Below, in pieces: positions 51,815-60,668 of a stretch of 64,000 nt of DNA. The notes under the pieces are model-generated. The model searched no databases and was not told the origin of the DNA. It was given only the letters and a program-made list of their open reading frames with translations. The translations under genes were made by a program, and so were the position numbers. This DNA comes from Thermomicrobiales bacterium (GTDB taxonomy: Bacteria; Chloroflexota; Chloroflexia; Thermomicrobiales; CFX8), in the NCBI GenBank assembly GCA_037045155.1, contig JBAOIG010000005.1, positions 496,001 to 560,000 on the forward strand. Direction: 5' to 3'. The stretch's first letter is position 1. Each line of letters begins with the position of its first letter.

Positions 51815-52218
51815 CGGCGCGGCGCGGGCAGACGGTCGAGGAGCGGGCGGAGGCGCGCTACCGCGATGCCGCCGGGGTCGTCTTCCGCCGGCTACGGGCC
51901 GACCGCGGCTGGTCGCTCCGCGAGTTTGGCGAGCGTGTCGGCATCGCGCACACCTCGCTCTATGCCGTCGAGCGAAATGACGCGATCCCCAGCGTCTCGA
52001 CGCTGGCCGCTGTCGCGGAAGCCTGCGACCTTACGCTGCCGGCCATCCTGTCGCTGATCATCGATGAGCTGTCGCGAGATCACCCGGCTTCCAACCGTGA
52101 CCATGCGCTCGCGAGTGTCGTCGAGTCCGCAGCGAGGCTGACCGACGCGCAGCGCCGCGAGCTGGCCGGCTTCGCCGATTATCTGCAGTATCGGGACCGC
52201 GCGGACGGCAAACCGTAG
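51811..52218 (+). CDS. XRE-family transcriptional regulator
   Basis: 135 residues; start overlaps the pyrophosphatase stop (ATGA). A Cro/C1-type helix-turn-helix occupies about residues 28-85 (LRADRGWSLREFGERVGIAH, YAVERNDAIPSVSTLAAVAE). The C-terminal 45 residues are helical with no clear effector domain. Being last in the riboswitch operon it may regulate the operon or other fluoride-response genes; this is inference from position. Confidence 0.83.
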   Translation: MTARRGQTVEERAEARYRDAAGVVFRRLRADRGWSLREFGERVGIAHTSLYAVERNDAIPSVSTLAAVAEACDLTLPAILSLIIDELSRDHPASNRDHALASVVESAARLTDAQRRELAGFADYLQYRDRADGKP

Positions 52219-52229
52219 AGCCGCGAATA

Positions 52230-53135
52230 TCACACGCCAGCGCCGCGACTCGCTGCAACCAGCTCGCGCGCAGCGGGAGCAACCTCCCGGGCAAACACCT
52301 CGATTGTCTGCGCATCGTCGGCGGCAACAAAGAAGCCGCTGACGCCATACTGCACCGCGACTGCCGCGATCTGCTCCGCCCAGTCCCTCGGAGTTCCGTT
52401 GAACAGGCCGCGACTGGTCGACGAGAACTGGCCGGCGATGTTCAACAGCCGTCGGATTGCTGAGGGATCGCGGCCGGCCGCGGCAGCGCTGTCGTCGATG
52501 ATCGCGTTGATCCCGTCGAGATCCGTCAGCCCTCCCGGCAGGTAGCTGAGCGATGGGAGCACGCCATCCGCCTTTCGTCCCACCAACCGCAGCATTCGTG
52601 GCTTATACGCGCCAACCCAGATGTTGATGTCGTGGGCCGGGGCCGGCCCGCGCCTGGCCCCGCGAACCTGGTAGTGCATTCCGTCCACCCGCGCTCCACC
52701 ACGAGTCGACGTGTCCCAGATCTGGCGCATGATGTCGATGGATTCCTCCAGCGCATCGACAGACTGCCCCGGACTCAGGCGGCGACCACCCATCGCCTGG
52801 ATTGCGTCCCAGAAGCTGCCAGCCCCGATGCCCAGCTCGACCCGACCGCCGCTGAGGCGATCGAGGCTCGCGACGCTCCGCGCCAATACGGCCGGCTGTC
52901 GCAGCGGCAGGTTCAGGACATTGCCACTCAGCCGGACATGTTCGGTGCGCGCGGCGACGTAGGAGAGCAGCGTCCAGGTGTCGTGAAACGACGGCTGGTA
53001 CGGATGATCCTGGAACGTGACGAAATCCAGCTCGGCGCGATCTGCGACGATCGCAAGGTCAACGGCATGCATGATCGGTTCTGCAGTCGGAGTAATGAAC
53101 GCACCGAAGATCAGGTCATGTCGATAGTCAGCCAT
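52230..53135 (-). CDS. LLM-class flavin-dependent oxidoreductase
   Basis: 301-residue TIM-barrel oxidoreductase of the luciferase-like family, likely F420- or FMN-dependent. Family segments: VTFQDHPYQPSFHDTWTLLSYVA, the strand VELGIGAGSFWDAIQAMGG, and IWVGAYKPRMLRLVGRKADG. Close to the N-terminal domain of the upstream fusion gene (shared RVRLSGNVLNLPLRQPA-like and LRLVGRKADG stretches), so the pair arose by tandem duplication. It starts 7 bp after the fusion gene stop and is probably co-expressed. ATG at 53135 chosen over an upstream frame extension. Confidence 0.88.
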   Translation of the reverse strand: MADYRHDLIFGAFITPTAEPIMHAVDLAIVADRAELDFVTFQDHPYQPSFHDTWTLLSYVAARTEHVRLSGNVLNLPLRQPAVLARSVASLDRLSGGRVELGIGAGSFWDAIQAMGGRRLSPGQSVDALEESIDIMRQIWDTSTRGGARVDGMHYQVRGARRGPAPAHDINIWVGAYKPRMLRLVGRKADGVLPSLSYLPGGLTDLDGINAIIDDSAAAAGRDPSAIRRLLNIAGQFSSTSRGLFNGTPRDWAEQIAAVAVQYGVSGFFVAADDAQTIEVFAREVAPAARELVAASRGAGV

Positions 53136-53142
53136 CGAGCTC

Positions 53143-55431
53143 TCAAGTCCCTTCGAGCGAAAACTCATTGCCACGACGCGGCGCAACATTGAAGTTGTCA
53201 CGGAAGACGTTCTCCGGGTCGTAGCGCTCCTTCACCGCACGCAGGCGTTCAAGCGTCCGCGGAGGGAATGCATCGTTGATTCGCTCCGGGCGCGGATCGG
53301 TGTCGAAGCTCAGGTAGATGCCGTCGAAGTGATGGTGCAGATCGTCCCAGAGCTGGTTCAGCCGGGCGTGACTACTGCCGAAGGCGGTAACGTGGAAGTT
53401 GGCCGCGCGGTGAGCGTAGGCGGTTGCGTCCGGGTCGACATCGGAGACCGCGCCGCCGACCGCCCGGATCTGGAAGTAGTAGACGACCCGGCTGTGGATC
53501 AGCCGCGCAGCGGCGGCCGCGAACTCCGGCGTGATGTGCTCGATCAGCCCTGAGCGAGCCGCGGGCTCCCCACTAGCATCGTGGATACCGCCTTGCGCGT
53601 TGCCCATGGTGCTGGCGTACGGAGTGATGACCACCTGGTGATTGTAGAGCGGCCCAACGTCAGCCAACGGCTGCACGCGGTCGATAATCGTCTCTGGCTG
53701 GTTCGAATCGACGACCGCCAGAACGTAGGCCAGCGCTGGCTGTCCGCCGCGAGGCGGCCCGACGATCAGAAAGCTGGTCAGGTCGCGTGGCGCCGTCTCG
53801 ACCGCCGCGCCCCAGCGCTGCAGGAGGCCGGCGGTGTCGCTCGCGTCGATGACGAGCTGTGCCCAGCCGACGTCGCCAACCACATCGGCCTCGAGCTCGA
53901 ACGCCGTCACGATGCCGAAGTTCGCCCCCGCCCCACGCACCGCCCAGAACAGATCGGAGTGCTCGTCCTCACTGGCGCGGACGAGAGATCCATCGGCGAG
54001 CACGACCTCGGCAGCCCGCAGATGGTCGATCGTCAGTCCATGCTCGCGGACGAGCCAGCCGATCCCGCCGGCCGTCGCCAATCCGCCGACTCCGACACCT
54101 CCATAGTCACCGGAGCTGAGCGCCCAACCGTGTGGCGCAAGCGCCGCAGCAACGTCCCCCCAACGGGCGCCCGGGCCGAGGCGAACGCGGCGAGTGGCCG
54201 GATCGACAATCTCGATTCCGTTGATCTTACCCATGTCGATCACGATCCCGCCGTCATTCGTCGACCGACCGCTGATCCCGTGGCCCCCACTGCGGATGCC
54301 GAGCGGGACATCCGGGTTCGACCGGGCATACGCCAGCGCTTCGGCCACCTCTTCGACATTGCCGGGGCGCAAGATCAGCCCCGGCGCGCCGCCACGCAGA
54401 TAGTTCGAACGAAAGCGCACGTAGCCAATGTCGCCAGGTTCGACCGCGTCGCCAGCCAGGCTGGTCGGTATTCGATCGTAGTCGATCCCAGCGCGCCGCA
54501 TGGAGCGGACCGCCGCGCGGCGCAATTTCGTCGCATGTTGCAGCTCGGGATACTCGCGACGCAGCGCCTCGCGCACCTGCGGGGCGACCTCAGTCGCGAA
54601 CCGCTCGATGTCGGACGAATCATCCGTCATCAGAATGAACGCGCTGACCCCCTGCTCGACGGCCAGCGGCATCAGGTCAGCGACCCATGCCTCCGGCGGT
54701 CCATCGAGGAATCCGCAACGTGTATCGGAGAACCGGCCGGAGATGTTCAACAGCCGCTGGATCTCTCGCGGGTCACGCTCTGCTTCGCGGGCAGCCGCGT
54801 CGATGATCGCGTTCGAGGACTCCAGCTGTCCCGGCTGGAGATAAGGAAGACTGACGATCCAGCCGTCCGCCTTGCGTCCGACGAGGCGCAGCATGCGCGG
54901 CTTGCTGCCGCCAATGTGGATGGGAATGCCGTGGGCCGGCGTTGGTCCGCGCGTCGCCCCGCTCACTCGATACACCTCGCCATCGAGCGTGACGGCGGAG
55001 CGCTCGTTCGTGTCCCAGATCGCACGAACGATATCGAGCGCCTCGTCAAGCCCATCGACGGCCTGGCCCGGATCGAGCCGCGGGCCACCCATGGCTTCGA
55101 TCGCCTGCCAGTATGCGCCCGCGCCGATCCCGAGCTCAAGCCGGCCACCCGACAGCAGGTCCAGGCTCGCCGCCGATCGAGCCATCACTGCTGGCTGGCG
55201 CAGCGGGAGATTCAGGACATTCGCGGCCAGACGCACACGCTGTGTGCGGCCGGCAACCCAGCTGAGGAGCGTCCAGGTGTCCAGCGCCACCTGATAGGGG
55301 TGATCCTGGAACGTTACGAGGTCCAATCCCGCTTGCTCGGCAAGCTCGGCCAGACCGACGACTTCGTCCGGGTTATCACTACTCGGAGTGAGAAAGACCC
55401 CGAACCGTAGCGTATGACCGTATGCCGGCAT
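53143..55431 (-). CDS. fusion of LLM oxidoreductase and berberine-bridge-type FAD oxidase
   Basis: 762 residues, two flavoenzyme modules in one chain. Residues 1-300: luciferase-like TIM barrel (ELGIGAGAYWQAIEAMGG, MLRLVGRKADG). Residues 300-335: charged linker. Residues 335-760: FAD-linked oxidase with IRSGGHGISG, whose His (about 384) is the covalent FAD site, GGVGVGGLATAGGIGWLVRE, and the C-terminal ERYDPENVFRDNFNV of the BBE tail. The second covalent residue, Cys in the usual G-x-C-x-x-V-G pattern, is Tyr here (about 443), so FAD would be bound by one bond only. ATG follows GGAAGGGG. Substrate unknown; coupling of a reduction to an oxidation is conceivable. Confidence 0.87.
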   Translation of the reverse strand: MPAYGHTLRFGVFLTPSSDNPDEVVGLAELAEQAGLDLVTFQDHPYQVALDTWTLLSWVAGRTQRVRLAANVLNLPLRQPAVMARSAASLDLLSGGRLELGIGAGAYWQAIEAMGGPRLDPGQAVDGLDEALDIVRAIWDTNERSAVTLDGEVYRVSGATRGPTPAHGIPIHIGGSKPRMLRLVGRKADGWIVSLPYLQPGQLESSNAIIDAAAREAERDPREIQRLLNISGRFSDTRCGFLDGPPEAWVADLMPLAVEQGVSAFILMTDDSSDIERFATEVAPQVREALRREYPELQHATKLRRAAVRSMRRAGIDYDRIPTSLAGDAVEPGDIGYVRFRSNYLRGGAPGLILRPGNVEEVAEALAYARSNPDVPLGIRSGGHGISGRSTNDGGIVIDMGKINGIEIVDPATRRVRLGPGARWGDVAAALAPHGWALSSGDYGGVGVGGLATAGGIGWLVREHGLTIDHLRAAEVVLADGSLVRASEDEHSDLFWAVRGAGANFGIVTAFELEADVVGDVGWAQLVIDASDTAGLLQRWGAAVETAPRDLTSFLIVGPPRGGQPALAYVLAVVDSNQPETIIDRVQPLADVGPLYNHQVVITPYASTMGNAQGGIHDASGEPAARSGLIEHITPEFAAAAARLIHSRVVYYFQIRAVGGAVSDVDPDATAYAHRAANFHVTAFGSSHARLNQLWDDLHHHFDGIYLSFDTDPRPERINDAFPPRTLERLRAVKERYDPENVFRDNFNVAPRRGNEFSLEGT

Positions 55432-55584
55432 GCTGCCCCTTCCACCGATCCGTTTCACGCATCAACTCTACGCATTCGTCGTTGACATGAGCGACGGAAG
55501 CACACTGGAGCCACACCGAGGCCCGCCATCACCAGGCCAGTGCTGGCATCGCTGCAGGTGTTCTCGGCTGACGCGGACGTCAGG

Positions 55585-55992
55585 TTATCGAGTGGGGGCT
55601 TCCAGGGTTGCGGAAGTAGCAGGAGAAGCACTCTTCGAGCGACAGGCTGCCACGGCGACACTGCCATCCACCCATGTCTCGGCCCAGTCAGAGACCGCCT
55701 CGATGACCGGAAGCAGACTCTGGCCCTTCTCGGTCAGGTGGTACTCAATCCGCACCGGCATCTCGGGGATGACCGTGCGGATGACGATTCCCTCTGCCTC
55801 CAGCTCGCGCAACCGCTCCGACAAGAGCCGGTCGCTCAGCCCGGGGATCGCCGCGGTGATGTCGCTGTAGCGTGTCTCTCCGGAGAGGAGTGTGCGCAAT
55901 ATCGCGCCGGTCCACCTCCGGCCGATCAGCTCGACCGCGTGATGGAACTTCGGACAGAACGGTGAGGGTGTGTTGTTTCCGTTGCAGCTCAT
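55585..55992 (-). CDS. HxlR-family transcriptional regulator
   Basis: 135-residue winged-helix regulator. HxlR signature: FHHAVELIGRRWTGAILRTL then the recognition region AAIPGLSDRLLSERLRELEAEG and VRIEYHLTEKG wing. Two N-terminal cysteines (Cys 3 and Cys 13) match redox- or electrophile-sensing HxlR proteins. Divergent from yceI, with an operator-like inverted repeat between. Likely represses the yceI, flavin reductase and VOC cluster. Confidence 0.88.
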   Translation of the reverse strand: MSCNGNNTPSPFCPKFHHAVELIGRRWTGAILRTLLSGETRYSDITAAIPGLSDRLLSERLRELEAEGIVIRTVIPEMPVRIEYHLTEKGQSLLPVIEAVSDWAETWVDGSVAVAACRSKSASPATSATLEAPTR

Positions 55993-56034
55993 GCTGCCTC
56001 CGTTCTCCCATCATTGTAGCCCGAAGCGACATAC

Positions 56035-56064
56035 TTGACAACAGGCTTGTAACGTTGTTATAGT
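56035..56064 (+). promoter_or_regulatory. strong sigma-70-like promoter of yceI
   Basis: Perfect TTGACA (56035-56040), 18-bp spacer, TATAGT (56059-56064). Confidence 0.8.
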
Positions 56065-56067
56065 GGC

Positions 56068-56080
56068 TTACAGAAAGTAA
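56068..56080. promoter_or_regulatory. candidate HxlR operator
   Basis: TTAC-agaaa-GTAA inverted repeat just downstream of the -10, where repressor binding would block transcription. Spacing is typical of small winged-helix dimers. Confidence 0.45.
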
Positions 56081-56137
56081 CAGACCTGCACTGGGGCAGG
56101 TCGATCGGGAACAAGATATCAGGAGGGACCTGCCACG

Positions 56138-56698
56138 ATGACCGTTTCACCAATCGAAACCGCGACGAAAGCCTGGACGATCGATTCGACGCATTCGTCA
56201 GTCGAGTTCAAGGTCAAGCACATGATGATCTCGACGATCAAGGGCCAGTTCGGCGCCGTTGAGGGCACGATTGAGATCGACGAGGCCAACCTGGCGAACT
56301 CCAGCGTTGAGGCCAGGATCGACACTCAGACGATCACAACCCACAACGAGATGCGCGACAACCACCTGCGCACCAACGACTTCTTCAACGCTGAGGAGTT
56401 CCGCTACATCACCTTCAAGAGCACGAAGATCGAGCCGGATGGCGAGGATGATTTCAAGCTCTACGGCGACCTGACGATCCGCGACGTCACCAAGCCGATC
56501 GTCCTCGAGGGCGAGATGGAAGGCATCCTGGAGAAGGATGCACGGGGCAACCGTCGGATCGCGTTCTCGGTTGAGACGTCGATCAACCGCCGGGACTTCG
56601 GAGTGAACTGGAACGGCGCGATCGAAGGCGGTGGCGTCGTTGTCGCCGACAAGGTTAAGGTCGAGCTGAACATCACGGCGATCCAGGCTCAGGGGTAA
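56138..56698 (+). CDS. YceI-family protein
   Basis: 186-residue lipocalin-like protein that binds polyisoprenoid-type lipids in characterised members. Opening WTIDSTHSSVEFKVKHMMIS and the strands FKSTKIEPDGEDDFKLYGDL and RRDFGVNWNG are family hallmarks. No signal peptide, so cytoplasmic, as in many Gram-positive-type YceI proteins. ATG follows AGGAGGG. First gene of the cluster opposite HxlR; a hairpin follows it. Confidence 0.9.
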   Translation: MTVSPIETATKAWTIDSTHSSVEFKVKHMMISTIKGQFGAVEGTIEIDEANLANSSVEARIDTQTITTHNEMRDNHLRTNDFFNAEEFRYITFKSTKIEPDGEDDFKLYGDLTIRDVTKPIVLEGEMEGILEKDARGNRRIAFSVETSINRRDFGVNWNGAIEGGGVVVADKVKVELNITAIQAQG

Positions 56699-56740
56699 CA
56701 AGCTACAAACGGCCACAACCTGGCTGGAACCAAGGCAACG

Positions 56741-56764
56741 GAGCGGGGCGGATCTGCCCCGCTC
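56741..56764 (+). terminator. hairpin after yceI
   Basis: Perfect 9-bp stem (gagcggggc / gccccgctc), loop ggatct; 43 bp after the stop. It may reduce but not abolish read-through into the reductase gene. Confidence 0.6.
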
Positions 56765-56818
56765 GCTCTATAGATACTCGAGATTGCGCGCCGGCCGATG
56801 CCGGGGAGGGACACATTT

Positions 56819-57400
56819 GTGCAGGACATTCTGAAGGTGCTGGCGATCTCGGGCAGCACTCGCGCCGGGTCATACAACCGAGGGTTGATCCGCGCCACCG
56901 CTGAGCTTGCGCCCAACTTCGTTGAGATTGAGGAGTACGACATCTCCGATATCCCGTTCTACAACGGCGATGTCGAGGCAGCCGGCATCCCGGCGCCCGT
57001 GCTCGACCTCGTCGAGCGCATTCGCGCAGCAGACGCCGTGTTGATCGCGACGCCCGAATACAATTACGCAATTCCGGGTATTCTCAAGAATTCGGTCGAC
57101 TGGGTCTCGCGTCCGTCGGTAATGAACCCGCTGCGCCACAAGCCTGTCGCGATCATGGGCGCTTCTGGCGGGCAGTTCGGCACCGTCCGCGCGCAGTTGG
57201 GTCTCCGCCAGATCCTCGCCAGCAGCATCGAGGCGCGCGTCATGCTCAAGCCGGAAATCCTGGTCAATCACGCGGCCCAGAAGTTTGACCTGGATGCCAA
57301 CCTGGTCGATGAGGATACTCGCGGCTGGATCGAAGCCTTCCTGGAATCGTTCGTGCGATGGATCGAGCTGGTCGGCCAGCGCGAGCTGGCAACAGCCTGA
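56819..57400 (+). CDS. NAD(P)H-dependent FMN reductase
   Basis: Flavodoxin-fold reductase of 193 residues. FMN-phosphate loop ISGSTRAGSYN at residues 9-19 and the second flavin segment ATPEYNYAIPGILKN near 75 are intact. GTG 56819 is preferred because GGGGAGGG stands 8 bases upstream; an ATG at 56798 lacks a site. Supplies reduced flavin or reduces quinones/azo compounds in relatives. Confidence 0.9.
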   Translation: MQDILKVLAISGSTRAGSYNRGLIRATAELAPNFVEIEEYDISDIPFYNGDVEAAGIPAPVLDLVERIRAADAVLIATPEYNYAIPGILKNSVDWVSRPSVMNPLRHKPVAIMGASGGQFGTVRAQLGLRQILASSIEARVMLKPEILVNHAAQKFDLDANLVDEDTRGWIEAFLESFVRWIELVGQRELATA

Positions 57401-57412
57401 AAGAGACCTTGC

Positions 57413-57934
57413 ATGTCCACACAGCCCACCGCCATTCACCCTGAGACGCGGATCGGCCATGTTCACCTGAAGGTCGCTGACCTGGACCGGGCGATTGCGT
57501 TCTATCACGACGTGTTGGGCTTCGAGCTGATGCAACGCTATGGCCGCCAGGCCGCGTTCCTCTCGGCCGGCGGCTACCACCACCACATCGGCTTGAACAC
57601 CTGGGAGAGTCGAGGGGGTCCACGCCCCGCGCCGGGGACCACTGGCCTCTATCATGTCGCGATCCTCTACCCGAACCGGCGTGAGCTGGCTCGCGCCCTC
57701 CGCCGGCTGCTGGACAACGGCATCCCCCTGGCTGGCGCGGCAGACCATGGCGTCAGCGAGGCGATCTATCTGGAGGACCCCGACGGCAACGGGCTGGAGC
57801 TCTACGCCGACCGCGCCCACGCCGACTGGCCGATCGACGCCAATGGCGAGATCGCGATGGTCACCGAACCCCTCGACTTCGCCGGCCTGCTGGCCGAGCT
57901 GGAGAATGAGCCGCCCGGCAACGCCGATCGATAG
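57413..57934 (+). CDS. VOC-superfamily protein (glyoxalase/extradiol dioxygenase-like)
   Basis: 173 residues. Metal-site candidates: His in RIGHVHLKVADLDRAIAFY, His in GGYHHHIGLNTWES, and Glu in PDGNGLELYADR, the pattern of CatE/ring-cleaving and glyoxalase-like VOC proteins. 12 bp after the reductase gene, so probably co-transcribed. Substrate unknown. The next 250 bp contain no gene. Confidence 0.86.
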   Translation: MSTQPTAIHPETRIGHVHLKVADLDRAIAFYHDVLGFELMQRYGRQAAFLSAGGYHHHIGLNTWESRGGPRPAPGTTGLYHVAILYPNRRELARALRRLLDNGIPLAGAADHGVSEAIYLEDPDGNGLELYADRAHADWPIDANGEIAMVTEPLDFAGLLAELENEPPGNADR

Positions 57935-58030
57935 CCTCCACCACCAGGCTCAGCGGTCGATCGCCATGATCCTCCCCGCCCGAAGTCGTTCGGCTTCGGT
58001 GGCATTCCTCGCGCCACCGCAATTTCGACC

Positions 58031-58060
58031 TTGACAGACTGTCGCCGCGCTCCGTAGGAT
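58031..58060 (+). promoter_or_regulatory. promoter of iron ABC transporter operon
   Basis: TTGACA (58031-58036), 18-bp spacer, TAGGAT (58055-58060), about 125 bp before the first gene. No recognisable iron box was seen in the leader. Confidence 0.6.
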
Positions 58061-58184
58061 AATCCCGACAAACGGGATCGGGTTTCGGTCGTTACCGAAT
58101 TCTGACCTGTGTGTCACTCGGTCGCTGGCGAGAGATTGAGAAGCTCGCCTCGACTATGATCATCGAGACTGTTCGCTGGCAGCA

Positions 58185-59291
58185 TTGGAGCGCGTGTTGC
58201 TGACTGTTCGCGGAGTGTCAAAAACGTATGCCGCCAGGCCGGCCCCGGTTCGCGCGGTCGAGCAGGTGGATCTCACGGTCGTCGAAGGCAGCTTTACCGC
58301 TGTGCTCGGCGCATCTGGCTGTGGCAAGACGACGCTGCTGCGCGTGATCGCAGGGTTCGACCAGCCGGATCAGGGCGAGGTGCGTCTCGGCGGCCGGTTA
58401 CTCACCGGTCCCGGCACTCACATCCCGCCAGAACGCCGCGGCATCGGGATCGTCCCCCAGGAAGGGGCGCTCTTTCCCCATCTCGATGTGGCTCAGAACA
58501 TCGGTTTCGGCCTTGTCCGCGGGCACATCGCCTCGCTCTCGCGTCGCGCTCGCCGAGACCGGGCAACGCGAATCGACGAGATGCTGGAGCTGGTCGGGCT
58601 GGCCGGCTATGGCAAGCGACGTCCCGACGAGCTTTCCGGCGGCCAGCAGCAGCGTGTGGCTCTGGCGCGCGCCCTGGCCCCTGATCCGGAAGTCATCCTT
58701 CTCGATGAGCCATTCTCATCCCTCGATGCAGATCTCCGCGCCGAGTTGCGTGTCGAGGTCCGCGAGCTGCTGCGTCGCGTCGGCACGACCGCAGTACTCG
58801 TGACCCACGACCAGGACGAGGCGCTGTCGCTAGCCGATCACATCGCTGTGATGCGGAACGGCAAGATCGTGCAGGTCGACTCGCCGCACGGCGTATATGG
58901 CGCGCCGAACGACCCGCATATCGCCGAATTCATCGGTGACGCAGTGCTGCTGCCGGCGCGGCTCATTGCGGGGCGCACACCAGCGCCCTGCGTCGAGTGC
59001 GCGCTCGGGCGCGTCGGGTTGCTCACCTCCTGCGCGCTGACTGGCGGGGACTGCATGGTGATGCTCCGACCGGAGCAGCTCGAGCTTTCCGACGACGGAA
59101 CGCTGGCGCAGGTTGTGAGCACGATGTTCTACGGCCACGACGGGATCGTGCGACTGCGGCTCGGCGCGGACGGCAGCGGGCCGATGGTGCTCGTGCGAAC
59201 CCAGGGCCATGCGTTGCCGAAGGCAGGCGACACCGTTGCCGTTCGCGTTGCAGGTGGAGTCGAGGCCCAGGCTTTCCAGATGACCCCATAA
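58185..59291 (+). CDS. iron(III)-type ABC transporter ATP-binding protein
   Basis: ATPase of about 368 residues. Walker A GASGCGKTTLLR, signature LSGGQQQRVALARAL, Walker B VILLDEPFSSLD and the H-loop THDQDEALS are all present; the C-terminal 110 residues form a TOBE-type regulatory domain as in FbpC/PotA-type proteins. Start is uncertain: TTG 58185, GTG 58194 or TTG 58197, the last with GGAG at 6 bases. First gene of a three-gene transport operon (order ATPase, binding protein, permease). Confidence 0.9.
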   Translation: MERVLLTVRGVSKTYAARPAPVRAVEQVDLTVVEGSFTAVLGASGCGKTTLLRVIAGFDQPDQGEVRLGGRLLTGPGTHIPPERRGIGIVPQEGALFPHLDVAQNIGFGLVRGHIASLSRRARRDRATRIDEMLELVGLAGYGKRRPDELSGGQQQRVALARALAPDPEVILLDEPFSSLDADLRAELRVEVRELLRRVGTTAVLVTHDQDEALSLADHIAVMRNGKIVQVDSPHGVYGAPNDPHIAEFIGDAVLLPARLIAGRTPAPCVECALGRVGLLTSCALTGGDCMVMLRPEQLELSDDGTLAQVVSTMFYGHDGIVRLRLGADGSGPMVLVRTQGHALPKAGDTVAVRVAGGVEAQAFQMTP

Positions 59292-59411
59292 CGTCGGGGA
59301 AATTGAAGCGGATGTATGGCGTCGGCCGGCAATCGACGACGCCGGCAACGCTGTGCGTGATCGACTGCGGTATGGGCCGCAGCGAACGACTATAGGGAAG
59401 GGATCCCGAGC

Positions 59412-60644
59412 GTGAGACGAACCAGTGCAAGCCGCATGCTCGCTATCCGGCGCAGTTCCGGTGCGCTGTTGGCGCTGAGCCTCTGCATTCTGATCGTGAC
59501 CGCGGCCTGCGGAGGCGGCGCATCACCGACGGCAACCGTCGCCACAGCGCCGACGGCAACAGCCAGCGCAGCTGCGACCAGCACCAGCACATCGGGGGGG
59601 ACTGCCGCCACCCCAACAGCCGGCGCCGAGACACCGACGACTGCGCCGGAGAGCACCGCGACGGTCAGCGCCGCTGCGCCGACGGCGACAAGCACTGAGG
59701 CCACGCCATCGGACGCGACGCTAACGGTGTACTCCGGCCAGCACGAGTCGCTGACAAAGGCGCTCGCCGACGGATTCACCAAGGCGACTGGCATCAAGGT
59801 CGAGGTTCGCGTCGGCAGCGACGCGGAGTTGGCAAATCAGATCATCGAGGAGGGCGATCGAGCGAAAGCCGACGTCTTCATCACCGAGGAGCCGAGCCAG
59901 GCCGGCGCGCTCGATGGGCGGGGGCTGTTCGAGGCCGTCGATCCGGGAACACTGGCGCACGTCGATGGGCGGTTCAATCCCGCCTCGGGTAACTGGGTCG
60001 CCTACGCAGCACGGTCACGTGTGATCTTCTACAATCCCGACAAGATCAGCGAGGCGGAGCTGCCACAGAGCATCCTCGATCTGGCCAACCCCGAGTGGAA
60101 GGGCAAGTTTGCCTACGCGCCAAGTGGCGCGTTCACCGCGACAGTCACCTATCTGATCAACACGATCGGCGAGGATGCCACGCTCGAATGGCTGAAGGGC
60201 ATCAAGGCGAACGGCGAGAATCTGCAGAAGAATGGCGCAATCCGGGACGCTGTCGAGGCCGGCCAGATCTCGTTCGGGTTGAGCAACCACTATTACTGGT
60301 ATATCCTCGCGCAGCAGCAGGGTGGGCAGGACAAGCTGAAGTCGAAGGTTCACTACATGAGCGGTGGAGATCCGGGCGCACTGGTGCTCGCCTCCGGCGC
60401 CGGGATCCTCAAGACGAGCACACACCAGGCCGAGGCCCAGCGTTTCCTGGCCTGGCTGACGGATGCCGATGGTGGGCAGCAGGTGATCGCAACAACCACC
60501 CCGCAGTATCCGCTGGCGCCCGGGGTGACGAGCTCGATGGGGCTGCGGCCACTGGATCAGCTCGATCCACCAGCATTCGATCAGGGATCGCTGCAGGATG
60601 TCAGCAAGGCCCGCGACCTGATCATCGAAGCGGGAATCGTCTAA
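59412..60644 (+). CDS. iron(III)-type ABC transporter substrate-binding lipoprotein
   Basis: 410 residues. GTG start behind GGGAAGGG; signal sequence ends in lipobox TAAC, so lipid-anchored outside. A Thr/Ala/Pro linker (about 32-95) is followed by a family 1 solute-binding domain like FbpA/FutA: LTVYSGQHESLTKALADGF at the start and NHYYWYILAQQ, containing adjacent tyrosines as in Fe3+ ligands. Thiamine-binding relatives share the fold, so iron is likely but not certain. Confidence 0.88.
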   Translation: MRRTSASRMLAIRRSSGALLALSLCILIVTAACGGGASPTATVATAPTATASAAATSTSTSGGTAATPTAGAETPTTAPESTATVSAAAPTATSTEATPSDATLTVYSGQHESLTKALADGFTKATGIKVEVRVGSDAELANQIIEEGDRAKADVFITEEPSQAGALDGRGLFEAVDPGTLAHVDGRFNPASGNWVAYAARSRVIFYNPDKISEAELPQSILDLANPEWKGKFAYAPSGAFTATVTYLINTIGEDATLEWLKGIKANGENLQKNGAIRDAVEAGQISFGLSNHYYWYILAQQQGGQDKLKSKVHYMSGGDPGALVLASGAGILKTSTHQAEAQRFLAWLTDADGGQQVIATTTPQYPLAPGVTSSMGLRPLDQLDPPAFDQGSLQDVSKARDLIIEAGIV

Positions 60645-60668
60645 GTCACAGCGCCAGCTGAGATAATT

